DNA of 22,969 nucleotides from the NCBI GenBank assembly GCA_001579985.1, contig LRSR01006412.1, positions 1 through 22,969 on the forward strand, in the 5' to 3' direction. This DNA is from Hypsibius dujardini (lineage: Eukaryota; Tardigrada; Eutardigrada; Parachela; Hypsibiidae). Within the stretch, counting starts at the first letter, position 1. The number at the start of each line of letters is the position of its first letter. Of this stretch, positions 1-9,320 are shown piece after piece. Both the position numbers and the translations under genes were made by a program. Under the pieces are notes generated by a model. The model searched no databases. It saw nothing but the letters and a program-made list of their open reading frames with translations, and had not been told where the DNA came from.

Positions 1-211
1 GCCCATTTCCGGAACCCTCCGTTAGATTAAATTCTGTCGCTTACTGTAGTTGGGAATGATAAGGCCAGCTATTTTCACTTGTCCCACACGAAAACGAATT
101 GCAAAAAAATGTTTGCAGTAAAACCGCAAACAGAGAGGGAAAAAATCACACAAAGAAATTAGAAAAAAAGAGTTTAAAAAATGCAGCAGAAAAAAACAAA
201 GACAAAATCAG

Positions 212-363
212 ACTGTACTTTATTTTCGCGTTAGACAGGGACAGTCGTAGTGGAGTGGAACGTGTGCACGGCTGTGTGCACCGTACATACAACACAAGCG
301 CCGCGTGGCCGATTAAACGTTCCACGGCTCGTACGCTGTCCCTGTCTAACGCGAAAATACAGT
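212..363. mobile_element. Short foldback/MITE-like element
   Basis: A perfect 24-bp inverted repeat pairs 221-244 with 336-359 (core TTCGCGTTAGACAGGGACAG). It is flanked by ACTGTA at 212-217 and TACAGT at 358-363, and a second, inner inverted repeat (GTGGAACGT at 255-263, ACGTTCCAC at 317-325) lies inside it. There is no coding capacity. The structure fits a small non-autonomous terminal-inverted-repeat element or foldback element. I see no clear target-site duplication. It lies just downstream of the stop codon of the minus-strand gene ending at 387. Confidence 0.6.
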
Positions 364-386
364 ATGCAAATTATATAAATAATCGG

Positions 387-871
387 TCAAACGGATTTGG
401 CTTTTGCAACAATCTGGCTGAGCAGGGCCTTCAAGGCAGCCGAGGAGGTGGAGACAATTTTGGTCAGGCGGTCACGCTCCAGGAGAATTTGGTCCGCACA
501 GAGCCGCAACACCAAATTTTGGCTTTCATCCCGGGAAAGGCAAACTTCCTCCTGAAAAAACAGTACGAGAAACTACCCCAGCCACCCTTGAACAAACAAG
601 CAGACAGAAAGACAACAAGTAAACCAGGGTCATTCGCTCAGGCAGACAAAGAGGCAGGCAGATCAAATCACGCTTTTTCGACGAATTTAACTAATCGCAA
701 TGCCAGCAGAGAACAAAATAAAATGAACACACATTGGGAATGTTCGCAACGTACAGCTAATGAAGCAACTGACGCATTCCGTTTGAGAAAATCCGACGCT
801 GCACGAACGATGGACATGTAAACAAACTTCTCCAGCACCGGATCTAGAGGATCAGGGACATCGGTCCCCAT
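387..871 (-). CDS. Unrecognised small helical protein, two coding exons
   Basis: Two consecutive minus-strand exons are supported. Exon a runs from 871 (an in-frame ATG) or from the acceptor at 882 down to 755, ending at a GTACGT donor. Exon b is 387-551, preceded by a TTTTTTCAG acceptor and ending in TGA. The phases agree (0/0). Starting at 871 gives a 93-residue protein, rich in Leu, Ala and charged residues with heptad-like leucines, which predicts helices (for example KALLSQIVAKAKSV at the C terminus). The open frame also continues upstream of 871 to the acceptor, so a further 5' exon is possible. The only nearby upstream donor (after 915) would give an implausibly short 32-nt intron. I do not recognise the family. 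The coding call rests on splice signals and amino-acid texture only. Confidence 0.45.
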
Positions 872-980
872 CACGACTCGATCTGAAAGTACACACAAAC
901 AACACACTCACTACCCACATCGCTCAACAGCTCCGACCATTCAGCGTTCACGAACAACAGCAACCCTATCCAGCATGTGT

Positions 981-1022
981 TTATCTGTCTGTCTGTCTGT
1001 CCGTCCGTCTGTCTGTCTGTCA
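981..1022. repeat. (TGTC)n tetranucleotide tract
   Basis: Imperfect TCTG/TCCG tetranucleotide repeats. The Cys/Leu/Ser/Val-rich open frames across it are artefacts of the repeat. Confidence 0.9.
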
Positions 1023-1091
1023 GCCAGCCTGTTTTCTTGTCCATCGACCCCCAGTTTCTCAGTGTCAAGCCGTGTGTTTAATCGGAAATCT

Positions 1092-1836
1092 TTACTTTCG
1101 CGTCGGTTTCGGCTGATCACACGGCCCATCCCGGCACGGATCGTAACAGGGATCATCACACTTTGGTCGCGGTTTCTTCGCCTTTCCCGCCTGCGTCGAC
1201 TTATCATCCGTCACCGGCGGCGGCGGCGGTGGTATACAAACCACCGGCTCCGGAGGTGGCAGGGGTGCCGGTGGTGGGAGACAGACAACCGGCTGTGGGC
1301 AGACCGGCAAACACGGCGGTGGACACGGCGGCGGACATGGTTGCTGCTTGTTCGCCGCCTCACTCGCTCGTCGCGCTGCCTCAGTGACCTGCGCGGCTGC
1401 TGCGGCAGCCTGTGCCATTCCGATGGCCTGCGTGGCCATCTGCAGCTGCGCCAGGGAGGCCATTTGTGCGGCCTGAGCGGCCTCTGCCTGGGCCATGTCC
1501 CGGGAACCCTGGGCGGCTCGTTGGCCAGATTGCTGAGCGTTGATGGAGCCCTGTTGCGCCACACCGGCTTGGCTGGCGAGGGCGACGGCGCCGGCCTGTT
1601 GCGCGTTCACCTGGCCCTGTCCGAGCACAACTTGAGCCTGCCCCATGGCGGCGACGGCCGACGGGGCCTGGTAGCTGGTCATTAAGGGATTCGGCCAGGC
1701 ATTGTGGTTGCTGTTCGTTTGGGTGTTCGAGATAGGTTGACCGTTGTTGGGCTGAAATCACCCAGGAGAGGAAAACCAGATCAGAGTAGGTTGGCATCGG
1801 ATGAGAGATAGTGTGGGAGATACTTACATCAGCCAT
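1092..1836 (-). CDS. Ala/Gln-rich protein with Cys-Pro-rich tail, unknown function
   Basis: Exon 1 is only nine coding bases (1828-1836, M-A-D), followed by a GTAAGTA donor. Exon 2 is 1092-1751 after a TGATTTCAG acceptor. The phases agree and give 222 residues. Residues 1-30 are Asn/Pro-rich. About 30-140 are a low-complexity Ala/Gln/Met stretch that should form long amphipathic helix. From about 143 the chain becomes a Cys-Pro-Pro-Pro-Cys repeat with proline runs, and it ends in a basic segment followed by C-D-D-P-C-Y-D-P-C spacing. No signal peptide is apparent. The order helix-rich rod, polyproline/cysteine tail is reminiscent of structural or cross-linking proteins, but I recognise no family. 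The coding strand is far more GC-rich than its surroundings. The start codon lies inside the last codons of the SETD3-like gene upstream. Confidence 0.75.
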
Positions 1837-3572
1837 GATTTCCGAATGCGAGAAATAGATTCCGAGGGAAGATGGTCGCTCCTGAGAGAATCTCTTGAGG
1901 ATGCTTTGCAGCTTTGTCGCTCCGAAGAAGACAACGGCTACTAGTCGTTGCCAGGCGGCTTTCGTACGCCATGGAAACGTTGAGCGGTGCCTTGGTGAAG
2001 TGTGTATGGAAATTGTGCCCTATCTACTGCTGGTGTCAGTAATTCGGATTTACGCGCGCACCCATGCGGTGCTTCCTCACCTTCTCGACAGTGAACGGCC
2101 ATCCGGAGGATTTTGAGGGAGTCGATGGAGGGCTGGCCATCGGGTGTGAAATCGGCAAGGAGGAGCAATTTGCTGTCCGCTGATCTGAAATATGCGCAAG
2201 GGTGGATAATGATTTTTTCGGGAATTTAGTTGGTTGATTGGCTGGTTGGTTGGTTGATGGGATCAAATCAAATCAGAGAAAACGCACTTTTGGATGAAAG
2301 TACTGCCGAGATGCTCAAAGATTTTCCTGTTGGGGTTATCCGGACTGAGATTCAAATCTGCAAAGAAACACTAGAAAGATAGAGTAAAGAGACAGACAGC
2401 CAGGCAGACAGAGACAGACAGCCAGACAGACAGAGAGACAGACAGCCAGACAGACAGAGAGACAGAGAGACAGACAGCCAGGCAGACAGACAGAGAGACA
2501 AACAGGTAGACAGGCAGACAGGCAGACAGACAGGCAGGCAGGCAGACAGAGAGGCAGACAGCCAGGCAGACATAGAGACAGACAGACAGAGAGACAAACA
2601 GGTAGACAGGCAGACAGAAAGACAGACAGGACGGAGATACAATATGTATAGTTCCACACAGAAAGACATGCAGCTAGTAGTAGACAAACGGAGAACCAAG
2701 CAAAAAAACAAATCACTTGAATTCGAAACTCGTTGCATGTAATTAAGGACTGACGTACCAATTTGAAGCTGAATAACACCTTCATTGGGCGTGGTAAATC
2801 CGTGGTTGATAAGCCGCTCCTTCACCGACAAGCTCAAGTAGCTCATAAATATCTAGAAATAAAGTGCAGAATGCGGTTATTCTGTCAGTAAAATACACAC
2901 GCAAAAGATAATACACTGAGAGATAAGGCGGTCAATTTCATACTTCCGAACCTGCCGGAACGGACTCGAGTGGTCGTAGTTCACAGGCAGATGACTTGGG
3001 GTCTTCTCCAACCTCCACACCAAACTTTGTCTGCAGAAAAAAAATAAGATCAGCATTTCCAGCCCAAAAAATGACGTAATCCAAACAGAAGATTTGAAAC
3101 AAAAATTTGAAATTTGAAGCAAGACGTACGGCGTCCGGTCGGTGGTTGACCATATCCAGAAGCGGAACCAAGGCAATCACTGGCTCTTCGTCATCTGAGA
3201 TTGGAAGAGCGTTCCCTCTGGTCATCAGAACATCCAATGCCCATCTATAATTGGAACAAAACAAAACGCCAAACGATAAAATTGTAGACGGAAACTTTAA
3301 CTCAGACCCGAGAAAAATTCCATTTACCGGAAGAGCTCGAAGCTGAAGGAGGAAGCAAACTTGTTCTTTTCAGTCTGTCAGGGCCAAAAATTATCACATA
3401 GTTGGCCCCAATTGCTAAGAAAGATAATGTACAATTTACTGTACCTTGCTGCGCTTGCTGAGATCGACGGCAGCCACACAATTAATATAATGCCGGCACA
3501 TGTTGCAAAACCTTCTCAGGACATCATCTACCAAAGGGAAAGTCTACTGAATGATTGGTTGCTTCTCGGTCA

Positions 3573-3618
<46 letters not shown>

Positions 3619-4985
3619 TTTGGGCTGCCAGGCAGCTCTCGTTAATTTTTTTTACCATAATACAAGGAGCCTTGCAAAATCTTTATGGCTTCTCGATCGA
3701 TGTGAAGGACGGTGTGAAAAGACGTCGGCAGCGACCCTAACACAAGATCATAGTGTCCAATTATATACTCGTTCTTGCTTGCACGAATGACAACTGCCAA
3801 AATGTGAGCAAATTCGTACTCAAATACTCCTTCCACTCCGACTTGTGGAGATTCGCGACCTCGGACATCAAGATTCCCACCATTTTCAGGTTATCCGGAA
3901 GCGTTAACGATGATATACACTGCCCTGCAAAAAGAGGAGAAAATGTTCCGTGTGTCGCTTACACTGCCATTGCAAAATTATATCAATGGCAATAAAATTA
4001 AAAAAAAATTTCAAAAAAAAAACTCAAATTTTTTTTCTTCAAAAAAATTAAAAAAAAAATTTTTAAATTTTTAAAAAAATTTCGGGATTTTTCTCACCGA
4101 TGACAAACGAACTGGTTTCACTCGGAGTGATGCAACAGCCCAGAGGGATCCGGAGCAACGGCCGAGAAGCCTACAGGAAGAGAAGAATTACTTCAATAAC
4201 GTGTTTGAATTTACATATAACAATATAGAGATTTAAATCCGTTAGTAAAATTTATTTAAATAAAAAACACATTTTATATTAAAAAAAACTACATTTTCCG
4301 CATTGCAAGAAAGATAATAAGATAAAATAAAGATAAGATAAAATATCAACCGTAATAATTAAAGTAATTTTATAATTTTAAATAAAATTATGCTTTTAAA
4401 TACCAATTTCCAATTTGTCTCAGACCTTCTTCAAAAATTAAACTCGGATTTCCACTCATTTAAAATATGTTTATTTTACGTAAACCGAATAGCTGTCAGT
4501 CGATCGATTGATCAAAAAGCAAAACTCAAAACAGGCACTCAATGCATCAATCAATCAATCAATCGATCGATCATTCAATCAAGCGAGGCAACAGCTTTTT
4601 CAACCGAAGTTAAACAAAACTTTCCACTCCGGCCACCTGTGCTCACCTCCGCATTTTCCGTTGCGTAAACCCCGAAGCCCTTATCTACACTCTGTCGAAT
4701 GGCCACACGCGACACATCCGCGCCGTCCATCGCAGCAATCCACTGCAGCAGCTCCGTGAAATGCTCGTTTCTCTTCCATGACAGCCCGTCAGCGCCTATC
4801 ACACAACGAATATTGCACTCGACAGAACCGCACCAGCGGGGAAATTCGAACAAGCCAACTCACGCTTGTAATTTCTACAGAACTAACCAGCTGAGAGTAA
4901 ATGGTAAAGTAAAGTAAATTCAATTCAAAGGTAAAAAGTGGAGAGTAGAACATCTGCAATCAATCAATCAATCAATCAATCAATT

Positions 4986-5030
<45 letters not shown>

Positions 5031-5391
5031 GTCAGTCAGTCAGGCAGGCAGTCAATCAGTCAATCAATCAATCAATCAATCGATCTTTATAAAAAGCATC
5101 ATGCGTGAAAGGAATGTCAGAAGAGGAACTCTTCTGTTCCGTTCGCACATTAATGTTTTATATTATCTCATACCATTTTGTTTTGTCTTAATTTTGTCCA
5201 CCTCATCCAGCAGCGAACAGATTGCGGAGATCTTTGCGAGATCCGCGGGAGCGGCAAGCAGTGTTCCTTCGACTGCTTTGACTCCTGCAATGCAGAGGGG
5301 GAAAAACTGCCGACGTCGACCAAAACGCATGTTGTTGAAAGCGTCACTTACTTTCAGATAAAATTGTGATCTGTTGCCGCAGAGTTTCCAT
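1829..5391 (-). CDS. SETD3-like SET-domain protein methyltransferase
   Basis: Fourteen exons, all phase-consistent: 5352-5391, 5174-5284, 4647-4795, 4098-4170, 3820-3924, 3656-3736, 3445-3527, 3328-3365, 3130-3244, 2944-3030, 2759-2852, 2288-2357, 2081-2184 and 1829-2019. They give 446 residues. The order matches vertebrate SETD3 (actin histidine N-methyltransferase) from its N-terminal helices through the split SET domain to the Rubisco-LSMT substrate-binding domain. Visible landmarks are GFGVYATENAE, the M-T-R-x-N segment at about 234-238, L-D-M-V-N-H at 256-261 (the SAM-contacting N-H pair) and a Tyr at 299 where SETD3 has its conserved Tyr in FYGTRSN. Here that segment reads SYLSLSV, so the Gly and Asn are lost. 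The C terminus is about 150 residues shorter than in human SETD3, and the last 30 residues align poorly. The protein is probably cytosolic or nuclear. Orthology is likely, but the actual substrate is inferred. Confidence 0.85.
2386..2632. repeat. (CAGA/CAGG)n tract in SETD3-like intron 11
   Basis: About 250 nt of imperfect CAGACAGA, CAGGCAGG and GAGACAGA units fill most of the intron between 2358 and 2758. On the sense strand of the gene it reads TGTC/TGCC. Confidence 0.9.
3570..3618. repeat. (GTCT)n tract in SETD3-like intron 6
   Basis: About a dozen near-perfect GTCT units. On the sense strand of the host gene this one reads CAGA, opposite to most other intronic tracts in the window. Confidence 0.9.
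3978..4082. repeat. A/T homopolymer-rich low-complexity segment
   Basis: Alternating runs of A and T fill the intron between exons 4 and 5 of the SETD3-like gene. Nothing else is seen there. Confidence 0.8.
4545..4580. repeat. (CAAT)n tract in SETD3-like intron 3
   Basis: Short CAATCAAT repeat with CGATCGAT variants. Confidence 0.85.
4958..5083. repeat. (CAAT)n tract in SETD3-like intron 2
   Basis: About 125 nt of CAAT units, with CAGT and CAGG variants in the middle. Inside the intron spanning 4796-5173. Confidence 0.9.
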
Positions 5392-6188
5392 TTTACGAGC
5401 ACGATTCAGTGGGAAAAAGTGCAGGAGAGATGCGAAAGAGAGTGACCGGAAATTGGTTTTCTCCTTTTTTGGGCAGTAAAAGCAGTGGATATGGAGGGGT
5501 TTAACAACTTGGGGGCGGGGGGGGGGGCGAAAGTGGGCGTTTCCCAAAATCAGTGTCTTTTTCAATCAGTCAACCGATCAATGACAACAACAGACCAGAG
5601 ATCACTGGCATCGTAGCACGGACGTAGTGACGTAGTCTATCACTCGATTCAACTTACAGTATGAGAGAAGGGTTCTGGAATGAGTCACCGGGTGGCAGGG
5701 GGCGCTCTGTCGCAAATTAATGGAAAACAGATGAGTCCCTGCATAGTCAGCGACCTCTACAGTGAACGTTTTCCAACTGTTCAATTATTTCGTTTTTTAA
5801 ACATGTTCCTACAACTTTTTTTCATATCTGATACACCTTCCATCTGGGTTATCGATTATTCTCTGTCGTTTAGGACCTTGGTGATAGTCAAAACCTGTCC
5901 AGAAGGTCTGATTCCAGGGTGGCCCATTCCATGACTCCTTCCAGGGTGGCCCGTTCCAGGACTACTTCCTCATACGGTAGGCGTCAAAACCGAAACATAT
6001 TGGAAGAATGCACCCAATGGGACGGATTCATCCTTTAATAAAGGTTAATACCGATACCATGCCGTTCACTTGGCACAATATGAATATTATTACACGAGTT
6101 CAGGCAACCTACCACTTCAAAAACCATAATCACACTTTCACGGACATGCCACGTTGCGAACACCGGTATGGAGTATTTGAAATGTCTG
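5392..6188. other. Intergenic region between SETD3-like start and NMRK end
   Basis: About 800 nt without a supportable gene. It holds a G-rich homopolymer near 5512-5528, one copy of a dispersed repeat (5655-5795), a degenerate 28-bp tandem motif around CCAGGGTGGCCC (5915-5975), and an ATTAAA on the minus strand near 6033 that could serve as the kinase gene's polyadenylation signal. The promoter of the SETD3-like gene should lie in its left part. Confidence 0.6.
5655..5795 (-). repeat. Dispersed repeat, copy 1
   Basis: Read on the minus strand, this segment resembles 13334-13424 on the plus strand. Both share TTGGAAAA, a Y-T-R-T-AGA-TGGCGCTG-like core, GACTCATCTGTT and, further on, CATTCCAG and CCCTTCTCTCATAC. 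The two copies are in opposite orientation in unrelated intergenic regions, so this is an interspersed repeat rather than a gene. Confidence 0.6.
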
Positions 6189-6514
6189 TTAATTTTTAGA
6201 GCAGGGAATCGCTGCTCCATTTCCATTGGTAAGCAATGATGCAGGGTGTCCAGTCGTTTCGCCGACCGAAGAACCAACAAGATCACTCACATCCGATACT
6301 ATTTTAGCGAAACTTGTTTCGGACGGCGACGATCCCGAAAGGTACTCTGAAAAATTGAGAGGAAATAATTCTTGTCAGATGTCAATACGGACACGAACAG
6401 ACAGGCACACAGACAGACACACAGACAGGCAGGCAGGCACACAGACAGGCAGGCACATAGGCAGACAGGCAGGCAGGCAGGCACATAGGCAGGCAGGCAG
6501 GCAGGCAGGCACAT

Positions 6515-6581
<67 letters not shown>

Positions 6582-8305
6582 TAGACAGACAGTCAGATAG
6601 AAAGACATAGTCTGCCATACCAATATTTCGGGCTCCAGGAAGCCTTTCCAACTCAGCCGCATATTTGACGTGCATCGGCCAGACAACTTTGTCGAAATAC
6701 CCGGGAACGTCTGCCGGGTCGTAGTTCCGTTTTATCCGTCGGCGTCGGCATTCCTCATACGTCAGGGTCATGTAATAACGTACGTCCATCAGTCGGAACA
6801 ATTCGGGAATATTCAAAACAAGGATTCCCTCTAATATCAACAATCGAGGCCGGATACAAGTCCCTTCCGGCACATGGACATGTCCCTTAATCTGTTGCGT
6901 CATGGACTGTGTCAGCATTGCGAACTTTTGACGCGCAGTCTCGATTAATGAATCCACCTGGATTGCCGAGAATGCTAAACAAGAAAGAAAAAATATATAT
7001 TACTAGTAATGTGAAGACATAGAGGTTGAAAAGACTTCAAAAGATGAACAGGTAGCGTCTCTTAACCAAACCCCTTTTTGACTTAAAAAATAGTTATTTA
7101 ATACAAAATTAACAAATATAAATTATAAAACAATAAATTATATAAATTACAAATTACAAATACAACCATATTTCAAATAGGGGAAAAAAAGGCTTTTTAA
7201 ACGAAACAATATTAATAACAATATTAATATTAAATAATCTCGTCCTGTGAATTTGAATTTGAATATATTTTAAAAAGTCAACATATCGGTCAATGTGAGC
7301 AACATAATTAGCGACTTACAATGTATTACTGTATTGTTGCGACCAATTGGTGCTGCTTTTTAAACCCACCCGTTTATTATTAGACCGCATGTGTGACTGC
7401 ACACACTGCGCTTCACTGCAGTCATAATATACACTCAACGACAAGATTGCGTACACTGGAGGGTCCGGGGAATGGGCAAAAGGGGCGGGACAGGGGGTGG
7501 GTTTTCAAACAATTCAACAATCAACCACCTGACCACCCCCTGCTCCGCCCCTTTTGCCCATTCCCCGGACCATCGAGTGTACAGTACTCAATCTTGTCGT
7601 TGATTGTATGGTGGATTTAAAACGCAGCACCAAATGATGGCGGCAATAAAGTACTTACTGTCCCAGTTATGGTGATTGAGCTCTTCTACGTGCTCATGCT
7701 TTGGGTCATCCGGTGTCTAGGAAAATATTACTAGTGTATTGAGGGAGTTCACGATAGAGGGTACAATATAAATCCGACGCACCCGAAAAAAATCGTCCTG
7801 ATGGATTACATCAGATTCAGGAAATTCTAATAGAAGACGCTGTGAAATTGTTGTTTTTCCGGCGTTGGTCGCTCTGAAAATAGCAAACACAGTTGACTTG
7901 ATAGATGCCCCCTAGGCCTAATGCCTGGCGATACGCGTGCTTGTGAACTGTGAAGTGACATAAACCGGTCCGGTCCAAAAAAATCTCAAAGGGAGCAAAT
8001 TTGTCCGCATTGTAGCAGCTGATTGATTGATTGTTGGATTAACTTGATTACTGCTTACGGTGCATGACTCAATCAATCAATCAAAGCCCGTAGCAGTAAA
8101 TTAGCCATCAACATCAGGAATACTTCCGCTCAGCCCAGAACGTGGCTAATAGGTGAGCCATGAAATCAAAAACCGTCAAAAGTAAGCAGATGACAAACCC
8201 GGATATTCCCACGACTACAGGTCGCAGTCTGAATGGAGAGTCGGCGACAGTAATAGTCGGAGGCAGATTTGCCGGTTCACGGCGATTATCGCTCTTTCCG
8301 TTCAT
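6189..8305 (-). CDS. NMRK: Nicotinamide riboside kinase (NMRK1/2-like)
   Basis: Five phase-consistent exons: 8199-8305, 7783-7873, 7659-7716, 6621-6974 and 6189-6346. They give 255 residues (human NRK1 is 199). The enzyme phosphorylates nicotinamide riboside with ATP to make NMN, a salvage route to NAD+ in the cytosol. Evidence: Walker A GATNAGKT at 36-43, split by intron 1; H-Q-D-D-F-F at 60-65, which holds the catalytic Asp; and the diagnostic block YEECRRRRIKRNY followed by PGYFDKVVWPMHVKY, almost residue-for-residue the NRK lid and ribose-binding region. The ATG at 8305 is the first in frame and adds about 25 residues before the P-loop strand. The last exon is read through to TAA at 6189. 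A GTGAGT inside it (near 6286) could instead splice to an exon at about 6185, changing only the poorly conserved tail. The intron 1 donor (GTTTGT) is weak. It shares a 471-nt spacer head-to-head with the XTBD gene. Confidence 0.92.
6395..6600. repeat. (CAGA/CAGG)n tract in NMRK intron 4
   Basis: About 200 nt of CAGACAGA and CAGGCAGG units, with ACATAGG interruptions recurring roughly every 30 nt. On the sense strand of the kinase gene it is TGTC/TGCC. Confidence 0.9.
7333..7650. mobile_element. Foldback/MITE-like element in NMRK intron 3
   Basis: Nested inverted repeats: outer TTGGTGCTGC at 7347-7356 against GCAGCACCAA at 7624-7633, a perfect 14-bp pair at 7436-7449/7589-7602, and a perfect 27-bp GC-rich pair at 7462-7488/7545-7571. 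The left half contains about 60 nt absent from the right half. There is no transposase. It lies wholly inside the 684-nt intron 3, with its right end a few bases from the exon 3 donor. It is a probable non-autonomous DNA element, and the intron expansion is explained by it. Confidence 0.65.
8020..8098. repeat. Small inverted repeat with ATTG/CAAT arms
   Basis: GATTGATTGATTG on the left and CAATCAATCAATC on the right flank ACTGCTTACGG and CCGTAGCAGT, giving a nested hairpin inside intron 1 of the kinase gene. Confidence 0.5.
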
Positions 8306-8776
8306 CTCTCTCAACTTCACCAGCGAAGCCCAATGAAGCCTGCCAATGACTCTACGATAGTAACACTAGTAATAACTACGATCAATTTTTTGTATAGGAA
8401 GAAAAATAATAGTACTGCAATGAACCAAATCTCAAAAGGGGATTTTCAAAGGGAATGTAGATTGTATTCTCTTTAAGAAATTTAACAGACCGAAAGAAAT
8501 TGTCCGCCAGGCTTTCGGAAGCGCTCGCAATATTTGCGGACTTGTTCGCAGGATTTCGGCCGTGTTCGCAACTTTATCGAACTTGTACAAAGCATTTTCG
8601 GCCGTGTTCGCAATTTTTATTTCTGTTCGTATTACTCTCGGACTTGTTCGCAGTTTTTCATATCTTGTTCGCATTATTTTCAGACTTGTTCGAAGTCAGC
8701 CGAAGTTTGCGTTTTCCTCTTTTTTTTTCTGCTGCTCGTGAGTTTTCAGCTCGTCATCCACTCATCTTTACATAAA
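8306..8776. promoter_or_regulatory. Bidirectional spacer between NMRK and XTBD genes
   Basis: 471 nt separate the two divergent start codons. The right half (8527-8700) is a degenerate array of about seven copies of a TTGTTCGCA/TGTTCGCA core spaced 17-40 nt apart. I see no clear TATA box. The array is probably promoter or 5' untranslated sequence of the plus-strand gene. Confidence 0.6.
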
Positions 8777-9320
8777 ATGAGCCAAATGGATTCCGAGCCG
8801 CAATTGAGTACTTCCTCCGAGGCGAAAGAAGACGCCAAACCGTTCGTCGCTAAGAAAGCCACCTACGAGACCGAAGTGCAGTGGCAGTATCGCAAAAAAT
8901 TCCTGGACCACTACGAGGGCAAATACCCCATCGAACGCTTGGAATCCTGGTCGAAGATCCTATCCAACTCCAAGTTTTACGGATGCACGTGAGTAAATTC
9001 CATGGCTCATCTTGTTTCGAGCAACCGGAATGAAACTTGGAAATCAATCAATCAATCAACATAATCAATCAATCAAGCAAGCAACAGACTGTTAGTCAAT
9101 CAACCAACAAACAATCAGCAAACAAACAATCAATCAATCAAGCAACAGACTGATAGTCAATCAACCAACAAAGTGTCAGTAACCTTTTTTCTTTTCGGCT
9201 AAGTCGCTGATTGGTTATTGATTTATTTATTTCATTTTCAGCTACAATCAGGATGTGATGCAAAAACTGAACTGCATGCTCGCTGAAATGGGAGAGGAGA
9301 CTATCCAACCGAGGATATAA
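8777..9320 (+). CDS. XTBD (XRN2-binding) domain protein, CDKN2AIPNL/PAXT-1-like
   Basis: Exon 1 is 8777-8988 (donor GTGAGT) and exon 2 is 9242-9320 (acceptor TTTTCAG). They give 96 residues. Residues 1-30 are acidic, Ser-rich and probably disordered. Residues about 31-85 form the XTBD fold: QWQYRKKFLDHY, ERLESWSKILSNSKFYGC, then T-Y-N-Q-D-V-M-Q-K-L. The F-x-G-C-[ST]-Y-N-x-D pattern is the signature shared with human CDKN2AIPNL/CARF and worm PAXT-1, which bind and stabilise the nuclear 5'-3' exonuclease XRN2. The short length fits the single-domain subtype. The intron carries a (CAAT)n tract. An AATAAA at 9694-9699 is a candidate polyadenylation signal. Binding to XRN2 is inferred from the family. 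Confidence 0.85.
9042..9160. repeat. (CAAT)n tract with ~70-nt duplication
   Basis: CAATCAAT repeats in the XTBD intron, with a longer phrase (CAAGCAACAGACTG...AGTCAATCAACC) present twice. Confidence 0.8.

Noticed and set aside
99-821. 240-codon plus-strand open frame
   Set aside because: It starts with TTG, spans the inverted-repeat element and lies antisense to two better-supported minus-strand exons with proper splice sites.
975-1685. 236-codon plus-strand open frame
   Set aside because: Antisense shadow of the GC-rich Ala/Gln protein gene plus a TGTC repeat; Arg/Leu-rich low-complexity product.
2336-2846. Long Cys/Leu/Ser/Val-rich open frames over the CAGA tracts (also at 3551-3790, 6299-6957, 10139-10657, 13637-14101, 14402-14818)
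   Set aside because: They are translations of tetranucleotide repeats (C-L-S-V and similar cycles) inside mapped introns; only their flanks contain true exons.
6180-6286. Extra terminal exon of the kinase gene (donor GTGAGT near 6286, acceptor TTAACAG near 6186)
   Set aside because: Reading through gives a sensible C terminus with better family spacing; the spliced version yields a short unrelated tail. Kept only as an alternative.
7436-7602. Possible pre-miRNA hairpin in the kinase intron
   Set aside because: Arms are perfectly paired and GC-rich with a long loop and further nested outer arms, as expected of a foldback transposon rather than a miRNA precursor.
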